From the NCBI GenBank assembly GCA_016702545.1, contig JADJDT010000022.1, forward strand, positions 36,450-100,449: a stretch of DNA of 64,000 bases, in the 5' to 3' direction. Below the pieces are notes generated by a model, which made no database searches, had not been told where the DNA came from, and worked only from the letters and a program-made list of their open reading frames with translations. This document shows, in pieces, positions 41,549-50,172 of the stretch. The translations under genes were made by a program, and so were the position numbers. The first letter of the stretch is position 1, and each line of letters opens with the position of its first letter. This DNA is from Pseudomonadota bacterium (GTDB taxonomy: Bacteria; Myxococcota_A; Polyangia; GCA-2747355).

Positions 41549-43416
41549 TGCCGCCCGCCGCCGAGGGGTCGGCCCGCGCGTCCACGGCCGTGGCCCGCGC
41601 CAACCGCGACGCGGCCCAGGCGCTGATCGACGGCCTGGTCGCTTGCGGCCTCAGCGAGGCCGTGATCTGCCCCGGGGCCCGCAGCGCGCCGCTGGCGCTG
41701 GCCTTCTCTGCCTGTCGTGCCGCCCGGGTGCAGACCGTGCTCGACGAGCGCGCGGCGGCCTTCGTGGCGCTGGGGGCGGCCCGCGCCAGCGGGCGGGCGG
41801 CGGCCTTCGTCTGCACCTCCGGCAGCGCGCTGGCGCACGCCTGGCCGGCGGTGGTCGAGGCCGCGCAGAGCGCGATACCGCTGCTCTTGCTCAGCGCCGA
41901 CCGGCCGCCCGAGCTGCAGCAATGTGGGGCACCGCAGGCGATCGACCAGCAGCGGCTGTTCGCCGGCTACGCGCGCTGGTCGTTCGCGCTCGAGGCGCCG
42001 CGACCCGAGCAACCGGTCGCCTGGTGGCGCAACGTGGCCGCGCAGGCCTGGCACCACGCTCATGCGGCACCGGGTGGCCCGGTGCACCTCAACGTGCCCT
42101 TCCGCGAGCCCCTGTGGCTGCCCGACGGTGACGCCCAGGGGCCGGCGGCCGCGGGTGGGCAGCCGCCGGCGACTACGCGGCTGATGCAGGGGCGGCGCCA
42201 GCTCGACCCCACGGCGATCGACGCGCTGGTGGCCCGGCTGCGCGGCTGCGTGCGCGGGGCGATCGTCTGCGGACCGGTCGAGCTCGCGGCGCACGGTGGG
42301 ATCGGCGGCGACGAGCTGCCTGAGCTGGCTGCCGCCTTGGCCGCGCTCGCCGACGCGCTCGGCTGGCCGCTGCTCGCCGATGCTGCGGCGCCCGCGCGCT
42401 TCGGCGCCCCACGCACCGCGCACCTGATCAGCCATGCTGACAGCGTGCTGGCGGCAGCGCCCGCCAGGCGTTGGCTCGCGCCGGAGCTGGTGCTGCACTT
42501 CGGCCGTACGCCGACCTCGAAGGCGGTGCAGGGCTGGCTCGAGCAGCAGGCCGCAGGCCGGACGCTGCTGATCGACGAGGCGGGCCAGTGGCACGATCCG
42601 AGTCGCAGCGCCGACACGCTCGTCGCCGCGGCGCCGGGCACGCTGTGTCGGACCCTCGCGGCCCGGCTCGCTGACCCTGGCCCACCCCCACCCGGGACGG
42701 CCGCCTGGTGGCAGCGCTGGGCGCGTGCCGACGCCGCGGCGAGCGCGGTGCTCACCGCGCATGCCGGGGAGGCGCTGTGGGAGGCGGGCGTCGTACGTGA
42801 GCTGCTCGCGGCCCTGCCGCCGCGCAGCGTGCTGCACGTGGCCAGCAGCATGCCGATCCGCGACCTGGAGACCTTCGGCGAGCGCGGCGCGGCCGCGCTC
42901 TACGTCAGCGCCAACCGCGGCGCCAACGGCATCGACGGCACCGTGGCCAGCGCGGGCGGACTGGCCTGGGCCTTGGCGGCCGGCACGGCGCCAAGACCCG
43001 CCGCGCGCGTCGTGGCGCTGCTCGGTGATCTGGCGCTGGCGCATGATCTCGGCGGTCTGGCGACGGCAGCGCAGCTCGGCCTCGACCTGACGCTGGTGGT
43101 GCTGGCCAACGGGGGCGGCGGCATCTTCGAGTACCTGCCGATCGCCGCCCATCCGACGGCCTTCAGCGCGTACTTCCTCGCGCCGCAGCGGCTGGCCCTC
43201 CCTGAGCTTTGCGCCGCGGTGGGCGCGCGCTGGCACGGCGTGCAAACGCGCGCGGCGCTGGCAGCGGCGCTGCAGCAGGAGCTGCAACGCAGCGGGATCG
43301 GCGTGATCGAGGTTTCGATCGATCGACGTGACAGCGTGGAGCGCCATCACCGAGCGACGGCCGCCGTCGCGACCGCGGTGGCCGCCCTCCACACGGAGAG
43401 CGAGGAGTCGCCATGA
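41548..43416 (+). CDS. menD: MenD, SEPHCHC synthase
   Basis: The 622-residue thiamin-diphosphate enzyme joins isochorismate and 2-oxoglutarate in menaquinone synthesis. The start matches MenD (VICPGARSAPLALAF with the PGxRSxPL motif near residue 37, LDERAAAFVALG near 66). The ThDP/Mg site is GDLALAHDLGGL near 491 with ANGGGGIFEYLPI near 519, the MenD version of the GDG-N motif. The ATG overlaps the menF stop. Confidence 0.96.
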   Translation: MPPAAEGSARASTAVARANRDAAQALIDGLVACGLSEAVICPGARSAPLALAFSACRAARVQTVLDERAAAFVALGAARASGRAAAFVCTSGSALAHAWPAVVEAAQSAIPLLLLSADRPPELQQCGAPQAIDQQRLFAGYARWSFALEAPRPEQPVAWWRNVAAQAWHHAHAAPGGPVHLNVPFREPLWLPDGDAQGPAAAGGQPPATTRLMQGRRQLDPTAIDALVARLRGCVRGAIVCGPVELAAHGGIGGDELPELAAALAALADALGWPLLADAAAPARFGAPRTAHLISHADSVLAAAPARRWLAPELVLHFGRTPTSKAVQGWLEQQAAGRTLLIDEAGQWHDPSRSADTLVAAAPGTLCRTLAARLADPGPPPPGTAAWWQRWARADAAASAVLTAHAGEALWEAGVVRELLAALPPRSVLHVASSMPIRDLETFGERGAAALYVSANRGANGIDGTVASAGGLAWALAAGTAPRPAARVVALLGDLALAHDLGGLATAAQLGLDLTLVVLANGGGGIFEYLPIAAHPTAFSAYFLAPQRLALPELCAAVGARWHGVQTRAALAAALQQELQRSGIGVIEVSIDRRDSVERHHRATAAVATAVAALHTESEESP

Positions 43417-44231
43417 CGATGGTGTGGGAGCGCGTACGCGAGTACTCCGACATCGAGTACGAGAAGGCCGAGGGCATCGCGAAGCTGACGATCAATCGGC
43501 CCGCGGTGCGCAACGCCTTTCGACCCCAGACCGTGATGCAGTTGATCGCCGCGCTGATCGATGCGCGCGACGATCAGGACATCGGCGTGATCATCCTGAC
43601 GGGGAAGGGAGACCTGGCCTTCTGCTCGGGGGGCGACCAGCGCGTGCGCGGTGACCGCGGCTATCTCGGCGACGATGGCCTGCCGCGGCTCAACGTGCTC
43701 GACCTCCAGCGCTTGATTCGGAGCTGCCCGAAGCCGGTGGTGGCGATGGTCGCGGGCTACGCGATCGGCGGCGGCCACGTGCTGCACCTGATCTGCGACC
43801 TGACGATCGCGGCCGAGAACGCGATCTTCGGCCAAACCGGGCCGCGCGTCGGCAGCTTCGATGGCGGCTTCGGGGCGAGCTACCTGGCGCGCGTCGTCGG
43901 CCAGAAGAAGGCGCGCGAGATCTGGTTCCTCTGTCGTCAATACGATGCCCAGCAGGCGCTGCAGCTGGGGCTGGTCAACACGGTCGTGCCGCTGGAGCGC
44001 CTCGAGGAGGAGACGGTGCAATGGTGTCGTGAGATGCTGGCGCACTCGCCGACCGCATTGCGGCTGCTCAAGTCGGCCTTCAACGCCGAGCTCGATGGGC
44101 AGGCCGGGCTGCAGGAGCTGGCGGGCAACGCCACGATGCTCTTCTATCAGACCGCCGAGGGCCAGGAGGGCCGCAACGCCTACCTGGAGAAGCGTCCGCC
44201 CGACTTCCGCAAGTTCCCGCGCATGCCATGA
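43413..44231 (+). CDS. menB: MenB, 1,4-dihydroxy-2-naphthoyl-CoA synthase
   Basis: The 272-residue crotonase-fold enzyme closes the naphthoquinone ring of OSB-CoA. Diagnostic stretches are NRPAVRNAFRPQTV near residue 28, CSGGDQRVRG near 71, GYAIGGGHVLHLICDLTIA near 115 and GQTGPRVGSFDGGFG near 142. These are close to textbook MenB. The ATG overlaps the menD stop and the stop overlaps the menA start. Confidence 0.97.
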   Translation: MTMVWERVREYSDIEYEKAEGIAKLTINRPAVRNAFRPQTVMQLIAALIDARDDQDIGVIILTGKGDLAFCSGGDQRVRGDRGYLGDDGLPRLNVLDLQRLIRSCPKPVVAMVAGYAIGGGHVLHLICDLTIAAENAIFGQTGPRVGSFDGGFGASYLARVVGQKKAREIWFLCRQYDAQQALQLGLVNTVVPLERLEEETVQWCREMLAHSPTALRLLKSAFNAELDGQAGLQELAGNATMLFYQTAEGQEGRNAYLEKRPPDFRKFPRMP

Positions 44232-45130
44232 GCGCAGCGGCCTCCAGCACAGCACACCCGGCCTGGCGCGTGTGGTGGTGGGCCGCACGACCGCGCACGC
44301 TCGGCGCCGCGTTCAGCCCGGTGCTCGTCGGCACCGGGCTCGCGGCCGCCGCGGGGGCCGCCCACCTGCCCTCGGCCCTCGCCGCCCTGCTCGCCGCGTC
44401 GCTGCTGCAGATCGGCACCAACCTGGCCAACGACTACTCGGATTGGCACCGGGGCGCGGACACCGCCGAGCGGCTGGGTCCTCCGCGCGTGACGCAGCAG
44501 GGCTGGGTCGCCCCGCGCCAGGTGGTGCGCGCGGCGGCGCTGGCCTTTGCCGCCGCCGCGCTCGTCGGTGGATATCTCGTCTGGCGCGGCGGGTGGCCGA
44601 TCCTCGGCATCGGTCTGGCCGGCGTCCTCTGCGGCGTGACCTATACCGGTGGGCCGCTGCCCTTCGGCTACCTGGGACTCGGTGATCTGGTCGTCGCGCT
44701 CTTCTTCGGCCCCGTGGCGGTCGGTGGCACGGTCCTGGTGCAGGCGCAGCGCTGGCTGCCGGGCTGGGGCTGGGCGTCCGTGGGGCCCGGTGCGCTCTGC
44801 ACGGCGATCCTGGTGGTCAACAACCTGCGTGATCGGCACACCGACGCGCGCGCCGGCAAGCGCACGCTGGCCGTGCGTTGGGGTGCGCGCACCTGCCGCT
44901 GGGAGTACGCTCTGTTGTTGCTCTTGGCCTTCGCGGCGCCGGCGCTCGCGGCGGCCCTCGACCGCCTCCGACCCGGGGTGCTGTGCGTCGCGTTGGCGGC
45001 GCCCTTGGCGCTGCTGGAGCTGCAGCGGGTGCGCCGTCGCGACGGCGCCGCGCTCAACGCCAGCCTTGGTGGGACAGCGCGCCTGGCGCTGTTGTATGGT
45101 GTCCTGTTTGCTCTTGGAGCCCAGTGGTGA
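44228..45130 (+). CDS. menA: MenA, DHNA polyprenyltransferase
   Basis: The 300-residue integral membrane protein of the UbiA superfamily attaches the polyprenyl tail to dihydroxynaphthoate. It has eight or nine hydrophobic helices and the two prenyl-diphosphate/Mg motifs, NDYSDWHRGAD near residue 69 and NLRDRHTDARAGKRTLAVR near 199. Both neighbours overlap by four bases. The tail substrate is probably made by the prenyl synthase fused to MenE two genes downstream. Confidence 0.95.
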   Translation: MSAAASSTAHPAWRVWWWAARPRTLGAAFSPVLVGTGLAAAAGAAHLPSALAALLAASLLQIGTNLANDYSDWHRGADTAERLGPPRVTQQGWVAPRQVVRAAALAFAAAALVGGYLVWRGGWPILGIGLAGVLCGVTYTGGPLPFGYLGLGDLVVALFFGPVAVGGTVLVQAQRWLPGWGWASVGPGALCTAILVVNNLRDRHTDARAGKRTLAVRWGARTCRWEYALLLLLAFAAPALAAALDRLRPGVLCVALAAPLALLELQRVRRRDGAALNASLGGTARLALLYGVLFALGAQW

Positions 45131-46218
45131 AGGCCAAAGATGGAACGCTGACGCGCTACGATCTCGCGCTCTGCCGGCCCTTGCAGACGGCCAGCGGCAC
45201 GATCGAGCACCGTTCGGGACTGCTGATCGCTCTCGAGGACCGGCAGGGTCGCCGGGGCTACGGTGACGCGGCCCCGCTGTTGGGCTTCAGCAGCGACAGC
45301 CTCGAGGACGCCGAGCAGGCCCTGCGGCGGGTCCTGGCCAGCAACGGCCCGCTCCGCGGCGCGACCTTCGACAGCGCGGCGGAGATCGACGCGCTGCTGC
45401 AACAGCTCGACTTGCCGCCGTCCGCGGCACACGCGCTCGACCAGGCGCTCCTCGACCTCTTGGCCCAGGAGCAGGGGCTCCCGCTCTGCCGCTTGCTCGC
45501 CGATACCTGCCGCGAGAGCGTGCCGGTCCACGCGCTGGTCCACGGCTATGAGGACGCGGCGCGCGCGGCCTCCGACGGGTTCTCGTGCTTCAAGACCAAG
45601 GTCGGCGTCAGCCACCTCGACGACGACGACGTGCGCGTGCGCAACATTCGGCGCGCGATCGGCAAGCAGGCCGAGCTGCGACTCGACGCCAATGGCGCCT
45701 GGGGCGATCGCACGACCGCCCTGGCCGCCATCGAGCGATTGGCGCGCCACACGCTGCAGGGCGTGGAGCAGCCGGTACCGGCCCACCGGGTCGACCTGCT
45801 GGTGGAGGTGCGCGCCTTCAGCCCCGTGCCGATTGCCGCCGACGAGGCGGTCCGTTCGGCCGCCGAGCTCGACACCGTTATCCAGCGCAACGCGGCGGAT
45901 GCCGTGGTGCTCAAGCCGATGCTCTGCGGCGGCCTGCAGCGGACGCTGGCGCTGGCCCGGCGGGCCGTCGCCGCCGGGCTGGCGGTGTCGGTGACGGGCA
46001 CCTTCGAGTCCTCGATCGGCCGCGTCGGGGCCCTACACGTGGCTGCGGCCATTCCCGGGCGCTTGTGGTCCTGCGGGCTGGCGTCCAACAGCCTGCTGTC
46101 CGAGGACGTGACCCCCGGTCCCCATGCTCGCGCCGGCGTGCTGCTGGTGCCCAGCGGCCCTGGCCTGGGGGTGTCCGGCCGCCTGCCCGGCGAGGCCGCG
46201 GGGTCCGCCGGTGTCTGA
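45127..46218 (+). CDS. menC: MenC, o-succinylbenzoate synthase
   Basis: The 363-residue enolase-superfamily enzyme dehydrates SHCHC to o-succinylbenzoate. The catalytic residues are visible: KTK within FKTKVG near residue 158, the metal ligands in LDANGAW near 186, EQPV near 218 and ADEAV near 240, and the second Lys in VLKPM near 262. The GTG start overlaps the menA stop; an upstream in-frame extension lies within menA. The C-terminal 10 residues overlap the start of the fusion gene by eight bases. Confidence 0.93.
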   Translation: MKAKDGTLTRYDLALCRPLQTASGTIEHRSGLLIALEDRQGRRGYGDAAPLLGFSSDSLEDAEQALRRVLASNGPLRGATFDSAAEIDALLQQLDLPPSAAHALDQALLDLLAQEQGLPLCRLLADTCRESVPVHALVHGYEDAARAASDGFSCFKTKVGVSHLDDDDVRVRNIRRAIGKQAELRLDANGAWGDRTTALAAIERLARHTLQGVEQPVPAHRVDLLVEVRAFSPVPIAADEAVRSAAELDTVIQRNAADAVVLKPMLCGGLQRTLALARRAVAAGLAVSVTGTFESSIGRVGALHVAAAIPGRLWSCGLASNSLLSEDVTPGPHARAGVLLVPSGPGLGVSGRLPGEAAGSAGV

Positions 46219-48748
46219 GGCCACCGCCACCGCCGCACAGGGCGCGTCACTGGCGATCCCACAGCCGCTGTTGAGCACGGCGCTGGCACGCGCCGAGCAT
46301 CCGGTGCTGATCTGCGGTGACGCGGTCTGGACGGCTGCCCGGCTGCAGGCGACGGTCGCGCGGCGCGCGGCGTGGCTCGCGGCGCAGGGCCTCGCCGTCG
46401 GCGATGTGATCGCGCTGCTCGGTGCGCCCTCGGTCGACTGGGTGGTCTCGTTTCACGCGCTCGGCTGGCTCGGCGCCGTCGCCGCCCCGCTCCCCGACGG
46501 ACAACCGCTCGCCGAGCAAGAGCGCCTGTTGCGCGAGCTGAGACCGCAGGCCGTGCTGGCCGACGCGACCGCCCTCCCCGGGCTCGGACCGGCACTGCGC
46601 GCTTTGCCGCTGGCCGGTCCGGAGCCCGGGGCGGCGCCGACCGACGGAACGCCAGCGGTCGGCGCGACGCTGCCCGAGCGCTTCTGGCCGCTCGCCGAAC
46701 CGCGCGTCGTGATCTTCACCTCGGGCACCACCGGCCAACCGCGGCAGGTCGAGCTGACCACCTCACAGCTGCTCTTCAACGCCTTCGGCTCGGCGATTCG
46801 CCTCGGCCATGACCTGCACGACCGCTGGCTCGCCTGCCTGCCGCTGCACCACATCGGCGGCCTCTCGATTCTCACGCGCTGCGCGTGGCTGGGCAGCTGC
46901 GTCGTGCTGGAGCCGCGCTTCGAGGCCGAGCGCGTGGCGCAGCTGCTCGACACCGGCACCGTCACGGTGGCGTCGCTGGTGCCAACGATGCTCGCGCGCG
47001 TGCTCGACGCCCGGGCGGCGGTGCCCTTCCCCGGCACGCTGCGCGCGATTCTGGTCGGTGGCGCCGCGCTGCCCGCGCCGCTGCTCGATCGCTGCCGGGC
47101 CCTGGGCGCGCCGCTGGCCTTGAGCTGGGGCATGAGCGAGACGGCCTCGCAGGTCGCGACGCGCTTCGCCGGCGATCTGGCGGCCGACCACGGCGCGCCC
47201 CCGCTGGCCTTCACCCGCGTCGGTGAGCGCGGCGGGCGGCTGACCGTCGCGGGGCCGACGGTGCGCGAGGCCCAACTCCTGACCGACGACCTCGGTTATC
47301 TCGACGCGCTGGGGCACGTCCATGTCAAGGGGCGCGCGGACGACGTGATCCTGAGCGGTGGCGAGAAGGTCGTGCCTGCGGAGCTCGAGGCCCTGCTCGG
47401 CACCCACCCCGCCGTCGCCGAGGTGGCCGTCGTCGCCCGTCCCGATGAGCGCTGGGGCCACCGCCCAGTGGCCTTCCTCGTGGCGCGCGAGGCAGCCGTG
47501 CCCGCGGCCGAGTTGGCGCGTTGGTGCCGTGAACGGCTGGCGGCCTTCAAGGTGCCCGCGGCCTTCATCTGGTGCGCCGCTCTGCCGCGCACGGAGCTGG
47601 GCAAGATCGCGCGGGCGAAGCTGCGTGATCTTGCCCGCGAGCAGGCGACCGCGCCACCTGGCGTCAGCAGCGCGAGCGAAGATGCCCCCGCCGTACCGGA
47701 CACCCTCCTGCGCCGCCTGGCGGCGAGCTGCGAGGCCCCGGCGATCGCACAGCTTGGTGCTCAGCTCGACCAGCTGCGCGACTGGCTCGGACGCGATCTG
47801 AGCGACATCGAGCAGCAGCTGCGGCAGCTCAGCGCGGCGGATCGCAACGTGGCGCAGCGGGCCGCCGCGCACCTGCTGGCCCAACCCGGCAAGCGCATTC
47901 GCCCGCTGTGCGTGCTGCTCGCCGGTCGCCTGGGCGAGCACGCACCGGGCGGCGTGCTGCGCCGGCAGCTCAACGAGCTGGCGCTGACCTGCGAGCTGGT
48001 GCACGCCGCCACGCTGCTGCACGACGACGTGATCGACCTGGGTACGGAACGGCGCGGCGCGCCGGCCTCGCGGATGCTCTTCGGCAACACCGCCAGCATC
48101 CTGGCCGGTGACCATCTGCTCAACGAGGCGCTGCGCAAGGTCAGCGCCCACGGCGGCCACGGACTGCTCGCCGAGCTGCTGGACGTGATCGAGCAGATGA
48201 TCGGCGCGGAGGCGGTCCAGCTCGAGCAGCAGCATCGCTTCGACCCGCGGCCCGAGCTCTACCTGCAGATCGTCGAGGGCAAGACCGCGGCGCTCTTTCG
48301 CTGGGGGTTGCGCGCCGGGGCGACGCTGGTGGGCCTGTCGCCCGAGGTCGTGGCCGCGGCCGGCGAGTTCGGGCGCTTCCTCGGGGTGGCCTTTCAGCTG
48401 GTCGACGACCTGCTCGATCTGGCGGGCGACCCGCAACAGGTCGGCAAGGATGTGCTGGCCGACCTGCGCGAGGGCAAGCTGACCTGGCCGCTCCTGGTCG
48501 CGGCCCAGCGCGACCCCGCGTTGGCGGCCGAGCTGCGCCGGGCGGCCACCGATCCACCCGCCGATCAGGCCGCGCACGGCGCGGCGCTGCTGGCGCGAGT
48601 GGAGGCCACCGGAGCGCTGGCGGCCACGCGCGGCTCGGCGATCGACTACGCGCAACGGGCCACCCAGGCGCTGCAGCAGCTCCCCGAGAGCGAGGCCCGG
48701 CGCGCGCTCGCCGCCGTGGTCGAGTTCTGCCTCGCGCGGCCGAGCTAG
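46211..48748 (+). CDS. MenE fused to a trans-polyprenyl diphosphate synthase
   Basis: This 845-residue protein combines two enzymes in one frame. Residues about 1-480 are an acyl-CoA synthetase of the MenE (OSB-CoA ligase) type: FTSGTTGQPRQVE near 168, GMSETASQV near 310, GRADDVILSGGEKV near 373 and the catalytic Lys in RTELGKIAR near 463. After a linker of roughly 20 residues, residues about 500-845 are a polyprenyl diphosphate synthase with GKRIRPL near 560, the first Asp-rich motif HDDVID near 604 and the second VDDLLD near 730. No stop or frameshift separates them. The GTG start overlaps menC by eight bases. The prenyl product presumably feeds MenA. I know of these genes as neighbours, not usually as one gene. 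Confidence 0.9.
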   Translation: MSEATATAAQGASLAIPQPLLSTALARAEHPVLICGDAVWTAARLQATVARRAAWLAAQGLAVGDVIALLGAPSVDWVVSFHALGWLGAVAAPLPDGQPLAEQERLLRELRPQAVLADATALPGLGPALRALPLAGPEPGAAPTDGTPAVGATLPERFWPLAEPRVVIFTSGTTGQPRQVELTTSQLLFNAFGSAIRLGHDLHDRWLACLPLHHIGGLSILTRCAWLGSCVVLEPRFEAERVAQLLDTGTVTVASLVPTMLARVLDARAAVPFPGTLRAILVGGAALPAPLLDRCRALGAPLALSWGMSETASQVATRFAGDLAADHGAPPLAFTRVGERGGRLTVAGPTVREAQLLTDDLGYLDALGHVHVKGRADDVILSGGEKVVPAELEALLGTHPAVAEVAVVARPDERWGHRPVAFLVAREAAVPAAELARWCRERLAAFKVPAAFIWCAALPRTELGKIARAKLRDLAREQATAPPGVSSASEDAPAVPDTLLRRLAASCEAPAIAQLGAQLDQLRDWLGRDLSDIEQQLRQLSAADRNVAQRAAAHLLAQPGKRIRPLCVLLAGRLGEHAPGGVLRRQLNELALTCELVHAATLLHDDVIDLGTERRGAPASRMLFGNTASILAGDHLLNEALRKVSAHGGHGLLAELLDVIEQMIGAEAVQLEQQHRFDPRPELYLQIVEGKTAALFRWGLRAGATLVGLSPEVVAAAGEFGRFLGVAFQLVDDLLDLAGDPQQVGKDVLADLREGKLTWPLLVAAQRDPALAAELRRAATDPPADQAAHGAALLARVEATGALAATRGSAIDYAQRATQALQQLPESEARRALAAVVEFCLARPS

Positions 48749-48750
48749 GA

Positions 48751-49569
48751 GTGTCTCCCCCCAGCGGCGCCTTCGACGGCTCGGGAACGCCCCCCTCGCA
48801 GGGCAGCGGGGCGATGTTCGACGGCATCGCCGAGCGGTACGACCTGCTCAATCGGCTGATGAGCCTGGGGCTCGATCGCCGCTGGCGGCGACGGCTGGTG
48901 CGAGCGGTGCTCGCCGATCCGGTGCCACCCGCGCTGGTGCTCGACCTGGCGACGGGCACCGCCGACGTGGCCCTGGCGCTGCTGCGCGCCGATCGCGCGC
49001 TGCGGGTGGTAGGGCTCGATCCCAGCGCGCGGATGCTGGCGCAGGGTGCGCGCAAGGGCGCGGCGCGGGCGGCCCTCGCCGCCGGTCGGCTGCGGCTAAT
49101 GCGCGGCGATGCCCTGCGGCTACCCTATGGCGCGGCGACCTTCGGCGCCTGCTGCGTGGCCTTCGGCATCCGCAACGTCCCCGACCGCCTGGCTGCGCTC
49201 TGCGAGCTGCGGCGCGTGACGGCGCCGGGGGGCCTGGTCGCGGTGCTCGAGCTGGGCGAACCGCGACAAGGACTGCTAGCGCCGCTGGCACGTTGGCATG
49301 TGCAACGGGTAGTGCCGGCGCTGGGGGCGTGGCTGTCGGGAGCGCCCGAGTACCGCTATCTGCAGCGCTCGATGGCCGCCTTTCCCGCGCCCGCTGCGTT
49401 TCTCGGGCTGCTCGAACAGGCCGGTCTGCGCGACGCGCACTGCACGCGCATGGGGCTCGGCTCGGTCCACCTCTTCACGGGGCGGGTGCCGCGCGACGCG
49501 GCAGGCGACACGACCAACGATGCGCCGTTGTCCGAAGCCGAGGGCTGTGCTAGGGGCAAGAGTCCATGA
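48751..49569 (+). CDS. menG: MenG/UbiE, demethylmenaquinone methyltransferase
   Basis: The 272-residue SAM-dependent methyltransferase carries out the last step of menaquinone synthesis. UbiE family motifs are FDGIAERYDLLNRLMSLGLD near residue 23, SAM site VLDLATGTADVAL near 62, and GIRNVPDRLAALCELRRV near 138. The GTG start is two bases after the fusion gene; an ATG at 48814 directly before FDGIAERY is an alternative. A 35-residue tail extends beyond the usual family end. Confidence 0.93.
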   Translation: MSPPSGAFDGSGTPPSQGSGAMFDGIAERYDLLNRLMSLGLDRRWRRRLVRAVLADPVPPALVLDLATGTADVALALLRADRALRVVGLDPSARMLAQGARKGAARAALAAGRLRLMRGDALRLPYGAATFGACCVAFGIRNVPDRLAALCELRRVTAPGGLVAVLELGEPRQGLLAPLARWHVQRVVPALGAWLSGAPEYRYLQRSMAAFPAPAAFLGLLEQAGLRDAHCTRMGLGSVHLFTGRVPRDAAGDTTNDAPLSEAEGCARGKSP

Positions 49570-49638
49570 ACCATAGCGAGCGTCGGCGTCGAGCGGAGTC
49601 CTGCGCTCAGAGGCCCGCGCCCAGAAAAGGAGACCTCC

Positions 49639-50166
49639 ATGGATCGCTTCGTTCCCGATGTCGTCTTCAAGACCCGCGTCCGCGACGAGTCCGTCGGCGG
49701 GCCCAATCCCTTTCGCTGGCAGGACCGCACCACCGATGAGCTGTTCAAGGGCAAGCGGGTCGTGCTCTTCGCGCTGCCGGGCGCCTTCACGCCGACCTGC
49801 TCGTCGACGCATCTTCCTGGCTACGAGGAGCTCTTCGATCAGCTCCGCGCGCAGGGTGTGGACAGCGTGATCTGCCTGTCGGTCAACGACGCCTTCGTGA
49901 TGTTCAAGTGGGGCAAGGACCTCGGCGCCAGCAAGGTCTTCCTGCTGCCCGACGGCTCCGGCGAGTTCACGCGCAAGATGGGTATGCTGGTGGCCAAGGA
50001 CAACCTCGGCTTCGGCCTGCGCTCCTGGCGCTACTCGATGGTGGTCAACGACAAGAAGATCGAGAAGATGTTCGTCGAGGCCGGCTTCAGCGACAACTGC
50101 GGCAGCGACCCCTTCGAGGTCTCGGACGCCAAGACGATGCTGGCGTACCTCAAGTCCGCCAAGTAG
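49639..50166 (+). CDS. Peroxiredoxin (Prx5/AhpE-like)
   Basis: The 175-residue thioredoxin-fold peroxidase reduces hydroperoxides. The peroxidatic Cys lies in PGAFTPTCS near residue 54, with SSTHLPGYEE following and a conserved Arg in GLRSWRYSMVV near 129. A second Cys occurs in SDNCGSDPFEVS near 154, a position common in bacterial Prx5-like proteins. The ATG has a strong AAAAGGAGA ribosome-binding site. Confidence 0.92.
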   Translation: MDRFVPDVVFKTRVRDESVGGPNPFRWQDRTTDELFKGKRVVLFALPGAFTPTCSSTHLPGYEELFDQLRAQGVDSVICLSVNDAFVMFKWGKDLGASKVFLLPDGSGEFTRKMGMLVAKDNLGFGLRSWRYSMVVNDKKIEKMFVEAGFSDNCGSDPFEVSDAKTMLAYLKSAK

Positions 50167-50172
50167 CGCCCC

